In this document: piece by piece, positions 53,888 to 63,539 of the stretch
How positions within the stretch are numbered: position 1 is the stretch's first letter
How the letters are laid out: each line of letters opens with the position of its first letter
Source of the DNA: Arthrobacter sp. B1I2
GTDB lineage: Bacteria > Actinomycetota > Actinomycetes > Actinomycetales > Micrococcaceae
DNA: 64,000 bases
Reading direction: 5' to 3'
NCBI RefSeq assembly: GCF_030816485.1
Contig: NZ_JAUSYC010000001.1
Span: forward strand, 2,852,001 to 2,916,000
Notes under the pieces: model-generated
Database searches by the model: none
What the model saw: the letters and a program-made list of their open reading frames with translations, nothing else
Told to the model about the DNA's origin: nothing
Made by a program: the position numbers and the translations under genes

Positions 53888-54571
53888 CTAGTCCCCGGCT
53901 TTCTGGTCTGTCTTCTTGGTCTCAACGTGCGCCGAGCCCTGGTCGGTGGTCCCGTCGTCGGACTCGTGAATTGGAACGTAACGCCCCTGCGAGCGGTTGC
54001 CCACGCGCAGGATTTCACCATTGCGCAGGTACCAGATGGCGCCGTCGTCCGAGCGGACGCGGGTGATCCGCAGTCCCATGGATTCCACCACACCCACCAC
54101 TTCGCTGGTTTCAATGACGTCGCCGATTCCGTACTGGTCTTCAATGGTAATGAAGATCCCGGCCAGGAAGTCGCGGATCAGCTGCTGGGCGCCGAAGCCG
54201 ATGGCCACACCCAGGATGCCGACGCTGGTCAGCAGTGGCGCGATATTGATGTCCAGGTTCTGCAGGACATACATGCCGGTGATGACCACCACCAGCACTC
54301 CCACCACGCTGTTCAGCAGTGAGCCGATGGTTTCCGCACGCTGCACGCGCCGTTCATGGTCCAGGGCGCGAAAGGCCGGCGCCGCCCATTTGAACGTGGG
54401 CTTTTTGAAGAAGTTGCTTCCCGCCGCCACCCGCCTGGTGATGCGGGAGATGATGAAGGTGGCCGCGAGCCAGATGGCGACGCCGATGCCGAGGCTGATC
54501 ACGATGCCCGGGATGCTCACGCCATCCGGCTGGGTTGTGGCGGGGGGAAGGATGGACAACATGGTGACCAT
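53888..54571 (-). CDS. MscS-family mechanosensitive channel
   Basis: The 227-residue protein has two or three membrane segments and the pore-lining MscS motif: ILGVAIGFGAQQLIRDFLAG, followed by the beta domain with GIFITIEDQYGIGDVIET. It opens under hypo-osmotic stress. The C-terminal end is acidic and short compared with E. coli MscS. The stop is one base before the truncated globin start, so the two genes form an operon. Start can be ATG 54571 or 54562. Confidence 0.92.
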   Translation of the reverse strand: MVTMLSILPPATTQPDGVSIPGIVISLGIGVAIWLAATFIISRITRRVAAGSNFFKKPTFKWAAPAFRALDHERRVQRAETIGSLLNSVVGVLVVVITGMYVLQNLDINIAPLLTSVGILGVAIGFGAQQLIRDFLAGIFITIEDQYGIGDVIETSEVVGVVESMGLRITRVRSDDGAIWYLRNGEILRVGNRSQGRYVPIHESDDGTTDQGSAHVETKKTDQKAGD

Positions 54572-54637
54572 AGGTGGAAATAGCTCCTTGGGATATTGCT
54601 CTGTTCTCTTTCAACCCTAGCGCCGTAGCGTGGAGCA

Positions 54638-55636
54638 ATGCGCATTCTCATCCTGGGCGGAACAGCCTTCCTCTCGAAGGAAATTGCCAGGCAGGCGGTT
54701 GCCGGCGGGCATGACGTCACGTGCCTGGCCCGGGGAGTCTCGGGTGAACCGCCGCAGGGCGCCAGCTGGGTCAGGGCGGACCGTTCAGCGGGGCGGGCCG
54801 CATATTCAGGTTTGACCGGCGAATGGGATGCCGTGATTGATGTGGCACGGGATCCCCAACCTGCCCGGAATGCCCTTGCCGTCCTTGCCGGCAGGGCGGG
54901 CCACTGGACCTTTGTCTCCAGCTGCTCGGCCTATGCCGACCACTCCGTCCCGGGAGCAGCGGAAGACGCTTCACTCCTGCCGGCGCTGGCACCTGGGACG
55001 CCGTCCACCCCGGAAAACTACGGCGAGTCCAAGGTGGCGATCGAAGAGGCCACCCTGGAGGCGGCTGCCGGCAAAGCCCACCTGTGCCGCGCAGGCCTGG
55101 TCGCCGGCCCCGGCGACCCTACCGACCGCTACGGCTACTGGCCTGCCCGCATTGCACGGAACTCCAGGCCCGTGCTGGTTCCGGACATCGGCTACCACCC
55201 CACGGAGGGCATTGACGTCCGCGACCTGGCGGCCTGGCTCCTGCTCGGAGCAGAACGGGGAATCACCGGAGCCCTGAATGCGAGCGGATACGCGGTGCCC
55301 TTTACGGATGTGATCGACGCCAGCCGCGAAGTGTCCGCCTCCAACAGCACCACGGTTACCGCCGCCGAAGAGTGGCTGGTGGATCAGCGGGTCAATTACT
55401 GGTCCGGTCCGGAGTCCCTTCCGCTTTGGCTCCCGCCCGGCCACGATGGCTTCATGGCCCGCAGCAACCGGGCCGCCAGGGCCGCAGGTATGGTCCTGCG
55501 GCCCTGGCAGGAAACCCTGGCGGACACGTTGCGCGATGAACGCGTCCGCGGGCTGGACCGGCCAAGGAAAGCCGGCCTGTCACCCTCCACCGAACGACGG
55601 CTTGTAGAGATGCTCCACCGCGGGGGCGGAACCTAG
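54638..55636 (+). CDS. NAD-dependent epimerase/dehydratase family protein
   Basis: The 332-residue protein is an extended short-chain dehydrogenase. The nucleotide-binding motif is ILGGTAFLSKEIA, a variant of the usual TGATGFIG (here GGTAFLS), and the active-site YxxxK is NYGESKVAIEEA with Y and K four residues apart. S/T is seen earlier in FVSSCSAYAD. It is convergent with the OsmC gene and the stop codons overlap. Substrate unknown; similar actinobacterial proteins are often annotated as reductases of unknown function. Confidence 0.8.
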   Translation: MRILILGGTAFLSKEIARQAVAGGHDVTCLARGVSGEPPQGASWVRADRSAGRAAYSGLTGEWDAVIDVARDPQPARNALAVLAGRAGHWTFVSSCSAYADHSVPGAAEDASLLPALAPGTPSTPENYGESKVAIEEATLEAAAGKAHLCRAGLVAGPGDPTDRYGYWPARIARNSRPVLVPDIGYHPTEGIDVRDLAAWLLLGAERGITGALNASGYAVPFTDVIDASREVSASNSTTVTAAEEWLVDQRVNYWSGPESLPLWLPPGHDGFMARSNRAARAAGMVLRPWQETLADTLRDERVRGLDRPRKAGLSPSTERRLVEMLHRGGGT

Positions 55637-56118
55637 GTATGGACCTGGCCCGCCACCGTCACCGGCTGGTGCTCCACCGGGAAGTTCACGCTGCGGGCGA
55701 TGAAGCAGACCCGGTTCGCCTCGTGGTGGAAGCCGGCTGCCACTTCAGCCTGCCCGGCGGCGGCCACCGTCACATGCGGGTGCAGGACCACCCGTTCGAA
55801 CTGGCCGCTGCCGTCCCGGTTGAGCCGCATCAGCCCGGTCGCCTCGTCCCGGTAGTCCGTAACCACCACCCCGTGCTTCACGGCCACGTGCAGGTAGGAC
55901 AGCATGTGGCACTGGGCCAGTGCGGCCAGCAGGAGCTGCTCCGGGTTGTAGCGTTCCCGGTCCCCGTGGAATGTGGGGTCCGCCGAGCCTCTAAGGACCG
56001 GCAGGCCCGGAATGAGCACGTCGTGGTCCCGGGAGTAGCTCCGGTAGGAGGACGTGCCGTCACCCAGGTTGCCGGTCCACTGGACTGTCAGCGAGTACCG
56101 GTGCTCGTCGAGGCTCAC
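55633..56118 (-). CDS. OsmC family peroxidase-like protein
   Basis: The 161-residue protein belongs to the OsmC/Ohr superfamily of hydroperoxide reductases. Two cysteines expected in the active site are in LAQCHMLSYLH and NRVCFIARSVN. GTG 56118 starts it and overlaps the pepN stop by four bases; upstream pepN is on the same strand. The stop codon overlaps that of the convergent epimerase gene at CTAG (55633-55636). Confidence 0.88.
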   Translation of the reverse strand: MSLDEHRYSLTVQWTGNLGDGTSSYRSYSRDHDVLIPGLPVLRGSADPTFHGDRERYNPEQLLLAALAQCHMLSYLHVAVKHGVVVTDYRDEATGLMRLNRDGSGQFERVVLHPHVTVAAAGQAEVAAGFHHEANRVCFIARSVNFPVEHQPVTVAGQVHT

Positions 56119-58688
56119 TGCGGACTGCCGTCCCGGAGCACGTCGGCGGCACGGGCACGCAGGGCGCGCGCAACGCCGTCGCGGTTCTCCAGCATCATCC
56201 GCCGCAGCGCGGCGCTTTCCCCCGGCAACGACGCCAGGAACCCGTCCGTCCGGTCGATGGTGGCCTGAGTGGTCAGCAGCGCCGGGTAGAGGCCGACGAC
56301 GATCTGCTGGGCGAGTGCGTGCGTCCGGGTTGCCACGATGCCCGGCACCGCCGCGAAATACTTTTCGGAGTACGGCTCCAGCAGTGAACGGTCCAGCACC
56401 CGCATGAAACCGGTGACCGCCGATCCCTGCAGTGCGTTGGACAGATTGCCCTTGACCACGATCGATTCCCATGCCGCGGCTTTGGCTTCCGGGGTGGGAA
56501 TGGCGGCTTTGGCCAGGGCCGCTGCATTTTGGCCGCTGGAGGTGTTGTCCCGCTCCAGTTCGGCGTCGATGCCTTCCTGGCCCATCCGGGCCCCGGCCAC
56601 CAGGGAGGCCACGAATTCCCAGCGCAGGTCCTGGTCCACCGCCAGCCCATCCAGGACCAGCGACCCGTCCAGAAGTCCCGCCACCCGGTCCAGCTGGGAC
56701 GCGCTTCGAGCCAGCAGCGCAAAGGACTTGATGAACTGCAGCTGGGCGTCGGAGCCGCCCGGGACGTCCGAGGCCAGGTCCCACAGCCGGTCCACCGCCG
56801 CAACCGCCGTGGCTTCACGGTGTTCCTCGGCCACATAGAAATTGAGCGTGGTGGCCAGCTGGCGGAGCTGGACCAGGATCACGGAGGAGTCCGTTTCCGC
56901 CGCGACGTTGGACAGGATCAGCTCCACGTACGTCCGGGCCGGGGTCTCGCCGTCCCGGGCAGCGTCCCACGCGGAGTTCCAGACCAGGGTCCGGGGCAGG
57001 CTTTGGTCAAAATCCTTGAGGTGGGCAGTAGCGGTAGCCAGTGACTTCGGATCCAGCCGTACTTTGGCGTACGCCAGGTCGTCGTCGTTGATGAGGATCA
57101 GGTCCGGCCGGGCCAGGCCGGCAAGTCCGGGCACCTCGGTGCGTTCGCCGTCCACATCCAGCTCCTCGCGGTGCACCCGCTCAAGCTTGCCGGCGCTGTT
57201 CAGGTCGTAGAAGCCCACGGCAAGGCGGTGCGGGCGGATGGTGGGCCACTCCGGAACCGCGGACTGCAGGATCGCGAAGGAACGAAGCTTTCCGTCGGGA
57301 TCCACGTCCAGCTCGGGGCGCAGTGTGTTGACGCCGGCGGTCTCCAGCCACTGCCGGCCCCAGTCGTCCAGGTCGCGGCCGCTGGCCTTCTCCAGTTCCA
57401 CCAGCAGGTCGCGGAGCTCGGTGTTCTGCCAGGAGTGCTTGGCGAAGTACTCGCGGACACCGGCCATGAACTGTTCCGGGCCAACCCAGGCCACCAGCTG
57501 CCGCAGCACGGAGGCGCCCTTGGCGTAGGTGATGCCGTCAAAGTTCACCTCGACGTCCTGCAGGTCGTTGATCTCGGCGAAAATGGGGTGCGTGGTGGGC
57601 AGCTGGTCCTGGCGGTAGGCCCAGGACTTCTCCACGGAGGCGAACGTGGTCCAGGCGCTGGTGAAGGACGTGGCTTCCACGGCCGCCAGGTGCGACATGT
57701 ACTCCGCGAAGGACTCGTTGAGCCACAGGTCGTTCCACCACCGCATGGTCACCAGGTCGCCGAACCACATGTGCGCCAGTTCATGGAGGACCGTGATGGC
57801 GCGGCGTTCGATCTGGGCGCCGGTGACCTTGCTGCGGAAGACATAGCCTTCGAGGATGGTCACGGCGCCGGCATTCTCCATGGCACCGGCGTTGAATTCC
57901 GGCACGAACAGCTGGTCGTATTTTTCAAACGGGTAGGGGCAGCCGAACTGCGCCTCGAAGAACCCGAAGCCCTGCCGCGTGAGTTCGAAGATGTTGTCCG
58001 CGTCCAGGTACTGCATCAGCGACTTCCGGGCGAAGACGCCGAGCGGGATGACGCGGCCATCGGAACTGGTGACCTCACTGCGGACCGACTGGTACGGGCC
58101 GGCGATCAGTGCGGTGACGTAGGAGGACAACCGGGGCGTCGGTGCGAACGTCCACACCGACCTGGCCGTGCCGTCTTCGGCGGGCGGCGCCTCCGAAGGT
58201 TCGGGGGTGGGGGAGTTGGAGATAACGTCCCAGTGGGACGGCGCCGTGACCGTGAACGCGAAAGTTGCCTTCAGGTCCGGCTGCTCGAAGACGGTGAACA
58301 TCCGCCGGGAATCAGGCACCTCGAACTGCGTGTACAGGTAGGCCTCGCCGTCCACCGGGTCCACGAACCGGTGCAGGCCCTCGCCGGTGTTCATGTAGGG
58401 CATGTCCGCCACGATGGTCAGCTCGTTCTGTTCCGCCAGGCCCGGAAGCTGGATCCGCACGCCGTCGGACACAGTGGCGGGGTCAAGGCTGCGGCCGTTC
58501 AGGGTCACGCTGTGCACGGTGCGGGTGACGGCATCGATGAAGCTGGCCGATCCCGGCGATGCCGTGAATTTGACGGTGGTGGTGCTGCCAAAGACCTCTC
58601 CGCCGCGGGTCAGGTCCAGGCTGACATCGTAGGACTCGACGTTGATCAGTTCGGCGCGCTCACGGGCTTCGGCGCGCGTCAGGTTCAT
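56115..58688 (-). CDS. pepN: Aminopeptidase N
   Basis: PepN releases amino acids from peptide N-termini. The 857-residue M1-family zinc peptidase has the exopeptidase GAMEN motif (NAGAMENAGAV, about residue 265), the zinc site HELAH (302-306) in VLHELAHMWFGDLV and the third ligand E in WLNESFAEYMSH. The C-terminal ERAP1-like domain follows. ATG 58688 gives the usual N-terminus NLTRAEARERA; a TTG at 58697 is an alternative. It is first in an operon with the OsmC gene. Confidence 0.95.
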   Translation of the reverse strand: MNLTRAEARERAELINVESYDVSLDLTRGGEVFGSTTTVKFTASPGSASFIDAVTRTVHSVTLNGRSLDPATVSDGVRIQLPGLAEQNELTIVADMPYMNTGEGLHRFVDPVDGEAYLYTQFEVPDSRRMFTVFEQPDLKATFAFTVTAPSHWDVISNSPTPEPSEAPPAEDGTARSVWTFAPTPRLSSYVTALIAGPYQSVRSEVTSSDGRVIPLGVFARKSLMQYLDADNIFELTRQGFGFFEAQFGCPYPFEKYDQLFVPEFNAGAMENAGAVTILEGYVFRSKVTGAQIERRAITVLHELAHMWFGDLVTMRWWNDLWLNESFAEYMSHLAAVEATSFTSAWTTFASVEKSWAYRQDQLPTTHPIFAEINDLQDVEVNFDGITYAKGASVLRQLVAWVGPEQFMAGVREYFAKHSWQNTELRDLLVELEKASGRDLDDWGRQWLETAGVNTLRPELDVDPDGKLRSFAILQSAVPEWPTIRPHRLAVGFYDLNSAGKLERVHREELDVDGERTEVPGLAGLARPDLILINDDDLAYAKVRLDPKSLATATAHLKDFDQSLPRTLVWNSAWDAARDGETPARTYVELILSNVAAETDSSVILVQLRQLATTLNFYVAEEHREATAVAAVDRLWDLASDVPGGSDAQLQFIKSFALLARSASQLDRVAGLLDGSLVLDGLAVDQDLRWEFVASLVAGARMGQEGIDAELERDNTSSGQNAAALAKAAIPTPEAKAAAWESIVVKGNLSNALQGSAVTGFMRVLDRSLLEPYSEKYFAAVPGIVATRTHALAQQIVVGLYPALLTTQATIDRTDGFLASLPGESAALRRMMLENRDGVARALRARAADVLRDGSPQ

Positions 58689-58861
58689 GCCTGGCAAAGG
58701 AGGGCCTCCAGAGAAGTTTCGGGCTGCCGGCCGGTGGTCCCGGTTCCGGCACTGTGATGCATTCTTTCATCCTTGGAGTCCTTGGCAAGTTGCGCAGCTC
58801 ACAGCACGCCCGGTTGCTGGCGGGCGGTTGGGCGGGCTGCCACAGGGGTAGCGTTAAATGC

Positions 58862-59881
58862 ATGGGAAAGCTGCTGGATTCGGTGGATGCCAAAGCCCTG
58901 CGTTTCGCCGTCGGGTTCCCTGTAGTCCTGGCCGCCGCGTTCGTCTACTGCGCGTCGCTGCTGCGCCCCGACCTTCCGGAGCCACTCGCCGTCAGGTGGA
59001 CGGACGACGGCGGTGCGGCCTTTGCGCCCTTTGGCGCCTACGTGGGCGCGGGCGCGGCAATGATTGTCGTGGCCGGCTGGCTGGTCCTCCTGCAGGCCGT
59101 CCCCCTGGGCAGGCCGGTGATGATGCGCAGGATCATGATGGGGGCCGGGCTCTTCCTCAGCCTCTTCCTCACCTCCGCCCTTGCCGCGGGCCTCATCGGC
59201 CAGGTAGGACTGGCCGATGCCCGGCAGTCGCGGGTGGACATGACCGTCCTTGCCCTCGGCAGCGGCGCGGCGGTGTCGCTCGGCGTCGCCATGGCCATGG
59301 TGTACAAAGCCGACCAGCAATGGTCACCGGATGACGACCGGGAGCTGCAGGCCGCCATCACCCGGGAACTGGACCCTGACCTTGCCCGGGACAGTATCCG
59401 GCTCTGGGTCCACGCCAGGAGTTCGGTCTTTGTCATGATCGCCATCGCCTCCCTGTTCCCGGCGGCCCTGATTGCCGTGGTGGTGCCGTGGCTGGGGATC
59501 CTGCTGGTGGTCCTGGCCCTCGTCGGCGCCGCGTTCCTCTTCGCCCGCATCCGGGCGGACCGGCGCGGACTGAGGGTCCTGCTGGCCGGGGTGGTGCCGG
59601 TCATGACTGTGCCCGCCGGCGCCATTTCGAATGCCAGCGCCGAGGAGGTCCGGGCCGCGGACTATGGCGGGTGGGGCTACCGGCACCACGGCGGGACCGC
59701 CGCCATGCTGGTCAGCAGCGGCCCCGCCGTCGTCGTGAGCAAGACTGATGGCCAGCGCCTGGCCGTCAGCGGCGGCAGCCAAGACTCCGCCGCGCGGCTG
59801 GCCGAAGTCCTTACGCGGGTAGCCGCAAGGGCCCGGCGCGGCGGAAGCACGCCGCCTGCCACCGGGCGTCCTGAGTCCTGA
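58862..59881 (+). CDS. Membrane protein with a DUF1648-like N-terminal domain
   Basis: The 339-residue protein has a DUF1648-like first domain (LPEPLAVRWTDDGGA) with two membrane segments, then three or four further hydrophobic segments (LFLSLFLTSALAAGLIGQVG and VFVMIAIASLFPAALIAVVV). The C-terminal 90 residues are soluble and may form a PH-like domain (VSKTDGQRLAVSGGSQDSAA). Function unknown. The start is uncertain; ATG 58862 has only a weak upstream site. It is divergent from pepN. Confidence 0.78.
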   Translation: MGKLLDSVDAKALRFAVGFPVVLAAAFVYCASLLRPDLPEPLAVRWTDDGGAAFAPFGAYVGAGAAMIVVAGWLVLLQAVPLGRPVMMRRIMMGAGLFLSLFLTSALAAGLIGQVGLADARQSRVDMTVLALGSGAAVSLGVAMAMVYKADQQWSPDDDRELQAAITRELDPDLARDSIRLWVHARSSVFVMIAIASLFPAALIAVVVPWLGILLVVLALVGAAFLFARIRADRRGLRVLLAGVVPVMTVPAGAISNASAEEVRAADYGGWGYRHHGGTAAMLVSSGPAVVVSKTDGQRLAVSGGSQDSAARLAEVLTRVAARARRGGSTPPATGRPES

Positions 59882-59969
59882 CAAGCGGGCTGTCCTAGTA
59901 TTCTTATCCGTGTCGTTCCGGCCTCCGTACGGCGGCCCGCCAGCTCCCACAACTGAACGGACTTTGCAC

Positions 59970-60464
59970 GTGACCACTTCCCCTGCCTTCCCGCGGGTCC
60001 ATATCGCCACCGACCACGCAGGCATGGAGCTCAGCGCCCACCTGGTGTCCCACCTGACCGGCAAGGGATACGAGGTGGTGGACCACGGGCCCAAGGTCTA
60101 CGACGCCCAGGACGATTACCCTTCCTTTTGCATTAACGCCGCCCTTGCCGTGGTGGCCGACCAGCAGGCGGGCGTCCATGCCCTGGGTATCGTGCTCGGC
60201 GGGTCAGGCAACGGTGAGCAGATCGCGGCCAACAAGGTCAAGGGCGTCCGGGCCGCCCTTGCGTGGAACCTCTCCACGGCAACCCTTGCCCGGGAACACA
60301 ACGACGCCAACGTCGTGGCCGTGGGCGGACGCCAGCACACGGTGGAGGAAGCCACGGAACTGATCGAGGCCTTCCTGGCCGAGCCGTTCAGCAATGATGA
60401 GCGCCACGTCCGCCGGATCGGCAAGATCGCTGCCTACGAGGCAACCGGCGAGGTCATCGAGTAG
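59970..60464 (+). CDS. rpiB: Ribose-5-phosphate isomerase B
   Basis: RpiB interconverts ribose 5-phosphate and ribulose 5-phosphate. The 164-residue protein has ATDHAGMELSAHLV at the start and the active-site GIVLGGSGNGEQIAANKVKG, where the serine replaces the cysteine of other RpiB proteins, as in mycobacterial homologues. NDANVVAVGGR binds the phosphate. GTG 59970 is preferred over an upstream in-frame start. Its end overlaps the glycosylase start by one base (TAGTG). Confidence 0.92.
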   Translation: MTTSPAFPRVHIATDHAGMELSAHLVSHLTGKGYEVVDHGPKVYDAQDDYPSFCINAALAVVADQQAGVHALGIVLGGSGNGEQIAANKVKGVRAALAWNLSTATLAREHNDANVVAVGGRQHTVEEATELIEAFLAEPFSNDERHVRRIGKIAAYEATGEVIE

Positions 60465-61423
60465 TGCCTGAGGGCCATTCCGTCCGCAGGCTTGCGCGCC
60501 AGTTCGGCGACGTCTTCGCGGGCCAGACGCTCGCTGTCTCCAGCCCCCAGGGCCGATTCAGCGGGGGAGCGGCGTTGCTCGACGGGCACACCCTGCTCAC
60601 TGCCGAGGCACACGGCAAGCACCTGTTCCTGCACTTCGACAACAGGCTGGTGCTGCATGTCCACCTTGGCCTCTACGGCGCCTGGAGCTTCGGCGGTGAC
60701 AGCACGTTCGCCGGCGCCTCCAGCATTGGTGCGCCCCGGCGCGTAGGGGAGCAGGAGGCCTTTGCTGACGGGGACGACGACGGCGGCGCGCCTTACGCCG
60801 GACCGCCGGCGCCCGTCGGGGCCGTTCGGGTCAGGCTCGCCGCGAGCCACGGCTGGGCGGATCTTCGCGGCGCCACCACCTGCGAAACCATCACGGACGC
60901 GGAGGCCGGCGCCGTTCTCGCGCGGCTGGGACCGGATCCGCTGCGGAACCTCCGCGGCGACGCCGGCCGTTTCGCTGCCAACGTCCAGGCCCGCAAGGCG
61001 CCGCTGGCCGCCCTGCTCATGGACCAGAAGGTGATTGCCGGCGTCGGGAACGTTTACCGTGCGGAAGTCCTGTTCCGCCGTCGCCTTGACCCATACCTGC
61101 CCGGCACCGCCCTCCCTGGGAACGATGCCCGGAAGCTGTGGCGCGACATCGTGGCCGTCATGACCGACGGCGTAACGGACGGGCGGATCATCACAACGCC
61201 GCCCAAATACTGGACGCTCAATGGCACCACCGCCGCCAAAGCCGCCGCGGCCGGGGCACCGGTGCCACCCAAGAGCGCGCACTTCCCCGACCGGGACGAT
61301 GCCCACTTCGTCTACAAGCGCCACGGTCTGCCCTGCCGGGTGTGCCGCACTGCCGTGCTCGCGGCGGACCTGGCCGGCCGGAACCTGTACTGGTGCCCGT
61401 ACTGCCAGCAGTCGCAGGAGTAG
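60464..61423 (+). CDS. Fpg/Nei family DNA glycosylase
   Basis: Members remove oxidised bases and cut the strand by beta,delta elimination. The 319-residue protein begins with PEGHS (proline and glutamate after initiator removal) and ends in a zinc finger (CRVCRTAV, then WCPYC). The H2TH region MDQKVIAGVGNVYRAEVLFR has the conserved Lys/Asn. The central part carries an acidic insertion (DGDDDGGAPY). Closer to mycobacterial Nei2 than to Fpg. It is coupled with rpiB by a one-base overlap. Confidence 0.9.
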   Translation: MPEGHSVRRLARQFGDVFAGQTLAVSSPQGRFSGGAALLDGHTLLTAEAHGKHLFLHFDNRLVLHVHLGLYGAWSFGGDSTFAGASSIGAPRRVGEQEAFADGDDDGGAPYAGPPAPVGAVRVRLAASHGWADLRGATTCETITDAEAGAVLARLGPDPLRNLRGDAGRFAANVQARKAPLAALLMDQKVIAGVGNVYRAEVLFRRRLDPYLPGTALPGNDARKLWRDIVAVMTDGVTDGRIITTPPKYWTLNGTTAAKAAAAGAPVPPKSAHFPDRDDAHFVYKRHGLPCRVCRTAVLAADLAGRNLYWCPYCQQSQE

Positions 61424-61543
61424 GAGCTCTTGGGGCGGGGCGGAAACGGGGCACTTCGACACGGACACGCCGACTGTCGTGGCGCAGTCTGGTTCCCGCG
61501 CCGTCAAAACGCCCCGTTACGGCTTGCCGGCACGGCTTAAAAC

Positions 61544-61573
61544 AAAAGGACCCCTCTGCTGAGGGGTCCTTTT
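61544..61573. terminator. Bidirectional terminator after the Nei-type gene
   Basis: A perfect 13-bp stem (61544-61556 with 61561-61573) with loop TGCT has AAAA and TTTT outer ends. It faces tRNA-Gly on the opposite strand. Confidence 0.9.
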
Positions 61574-61576
61574 CCA

Positions 61577-61650
61577 TGGAGGGGACGACGGGAATCGAAC
61601 CCGCGTAATCAGTTTGGAAGACTGAGGCTTTACCATTAAGCTACGTCCCC
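61577..61650 (-). tRNA. tRNA-Gly (anticodon TCC)
   Basis: The minus strand gives acceptor GGGGACG/CGTCCCC, anticodon loop CTTCCAA giving TCC, T-loop TTCGATT and discriminator T at 61580. CCA is encoded at 61577-61579. Confidence 0.96.
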
Positions 61651-61782
61651 GAAGGAAGATCCGTTTTGCTGCGGAAACTCCGGGCTGGCTGTTCAAGCCG
61701 GATACAACTAAACCTAATCCATGGCCTACGTGTCAAATGTGCAATCGCGACGCGTATCACCGTAGACTTGCCTGTGCACTTA

Positions 61783-61857
61783 CGGGGTGTAGCTCAGCTT
61801 GGCTAGAGCGCCTGCTTTGGGAGCAGGAAGTCGCAGGTTCAAATCCTGTCACCCCGA
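61783..61857 (+). tRNA. tRNA-Pro (anticodon TGG)
   Basis: The cloverleaf is readable: acceptor CGGGGTG/CACCCCG, anticodon loop TTTGGGA giving TGG, T-loop TTCAAAT and discriminator A at 61857. CCA is not encoded. Trigger factor follows 79 bases later. Confidence 0.97.
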
Positions 61858-61936
61858 CTCTGCGGCCAGGACCAGCAGGCCTGGACATTCATTGCGTTTG
61901 CAGAAACCCATCCCACAACCCAGGAGTACTTAGACC

Positions 61937-63334
61937 GTGAAGAGCGCTGTCGAGAACCTCACCCCCACGCGGGTCAAGCTCAATGTTGAGGTCCCCTTTG
62001 AGGAACTGAAGCCCAGCATCGACTCGGCCTACAAGACTGTTGCCTCGCAGATCCAGGTTCCCGGGTTCCGCAAGGGCAAGGTTCCCGCAAGGATCATCGA
62101 CCAGCGCGTCGGCCGCGGCTACGTCCTGGAGACGGCGATCAACGACGGCCTCAACGGCTGGTACCAGGCTGCCGTGCAGGAGTCCGGCATCCGCCCCCTG
62201 AGCCGCCCTGAGGTCGAGATCACCGAGGTTCCGGACCCCTCCGCGACCGACGGCGGCCTGAAGTTCGCCGCCGAGGTTGACGTCCGTCCCGAGATCGAAC
62301 TGCCGGACTACGCCGGCATCGAGGTCCAGGTCGCCGCTGCGGAATCCTCCGAAGCCGACGTGGACAAGGCCCTGGACGAACTGCGCGGCCGCTTCGGCAC
62401 CCTGAAGTCCGTTGACCGTCCCGCTGCCGATGGTGACTTCCTCACCATCGACATCACCGCCACGATCGACGGCGAAGAGGTTGACTCCGCTGCCGGCCTG
62501 TCCTACCAGGTTGGCGCCGGCACCATGCTTGAGGGCATGGACGAAGCCGTGACCGGCCTGAGCGCCGACGAGGACGCCATCTTCGACACCACCCTGGTGG
62601 GCGGCGACCACGCCGGCGAAGCCGCCCAGGTCAAGGTTGTCGTGAAGGCCGTCAAGGAACGCGAACTGCCCGAAGCGGACGACGACTTCGCCCAGCTCGC
62701 CTCCGAGTTCGACACCCTCGCCGAACTCCGCGAAGACCTGGCCAAGCAGGCAGCAGACTCCAAGATCGTGGAGCAGGGCGTGGAAGCCCGCGACAAGGTC
62801 CTGGACAAGCTGGTTGAACTGGTTGAGGTTCCCGTTCCGGATTCCGTCGTAGAGGAGCAGCTCGAAGCCCACTTCCAGGAGGGCAACGGCCACGGAGAAG
62901 GCGAGCACGACACCGAAGAGCACCGCGAAGAGGTCCGCGCCAACACGGCCCGCGCCTTCCAGAATGAGATCATCCTGGACGCCATTGCGGAAAAGGAAGA
63001 AGTCGACGTCAGCCAGAACGAGCTGATCGACTACATCGTCACCACCGCCAGCCAGTACGGCATGGACCCGAACCAGTTCGCCCAGATCATTGACCAGAGC
63101 GGCCAGGTGCCCATGATGGTGTCCGAGGTCCGCCGCCGCAAGGCACTGGCCGTCGTCCTGGGCCAGGCCACGGTGACTGACACCGAGGGCAAGGCCGTCG
63201 ACCTGAGCGACTTCGTCCGCCCCGCCGGCGAAGAGGAAGCTCCCGCCGCAGAAGCAGCCGATGCTGACGCAACCGAGGCTGCAGAGGCCGAGGTAGTCGA
63301 AGCCGAGGACACCACGGCAGACGCCAAGGCCTAG
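61937..63334 (+). CDS. tig: Trigger factor
   Basis: Trigger factor binds the ribosome near the exit tunnel, holds new chains and isomerises prolines. The 465-residue protein has the ribosome-binding N-terminal domain with the signature GFRKGKVP, the FKBP-like PPIase domain ([19 protein letters not shown] and onward), and the C-terminal chaperone arms. It ends in an acidic Ala/Glu-rich tail (about 35 residues), which is common in actinobacteria. GTG 61937 has AGGAG further upstream. It precedes clpP, a conserved order. Confidence 0.96.
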   Translation: MKSAVENLTPTRVKLNVEVPFEELKPSIDSAYKTVASQIQVPGFRKGKVPARIIDQRVGRGYVLETAINDGLNGWYQAAVQESGIRPLSRPEVEITEVPDPSATDGGLKFAAEVDVRPEIELPDYAGIEVQVAAAESSEADVDKALDELRGRFGTLKSVDRPAADGDFLTIDITATIDGEEVDSAAGLSYQVGAGTMLEGMDEAVTGLSADEDAIFDTTLVGGDHAGEAAQVKVVVKAVKERELPEADDDFAQLASEFDTLAELREDLAKQAADSKIVEQGVEARDKVLDKLVELVEVPVPDSVVEEQLEAHFQEGNGHGEGEHDTEEHREEVRANTARAFQNEIILDAIAEKEEVDVSQNELIDYIVTTASQYGMDPNQFAQIIDQSGQVPMMVSEVRRRKALAVVLGQATVTDTEGKAVDLSDFVRPAGEEEAPAAEAADADATEAAEAEVVEAEDTTADAKA

Positions 63335-63351
63335 TCCTTATTGACCGCAAC

Positions 63352-63386
63352 AACGGCCCCCGGATCCCTAGGATCCGGGGGCCGTT
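63352..63386 (+). terminator. Terminator between tig and clpP
   Basis: A perfect 16-bp stem (63352-63367 with 63371-63386) with a CTA loop starts 17 bases after the tig stop. It implies that clpP has its own promoter. Confidence 0.88.
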
Positions 63387-63429
63387 CGCGTTGGACCCGA
63401 AACAACACACCGCTGATTCGACCATCGTG

Positions 63430-63440
63430 CGCCGTCAGCG
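63430..63440. promoter_or_regulatory. Possible ClgR site upstream of clpP
   Basis: CGCCGTCAGCG followed by AAC matches the published ClgR consensus CGCYNANRGCGWWS in all but one fixed position. It lies 100 bases before the clpP start. In other actinobacteria ClgR activates clp genes under stress. Confidence 0.4.
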
Positions 63441-63539
63441 AACAGCCGTCGGTGCGCGAACAAAACGCCGTGGAAACCGGTTAGTGTCCAAGTAGTGATT
63501 TTCAGTGATGTCACCGTCACCAGCGAGAGGTAAGTAAAC

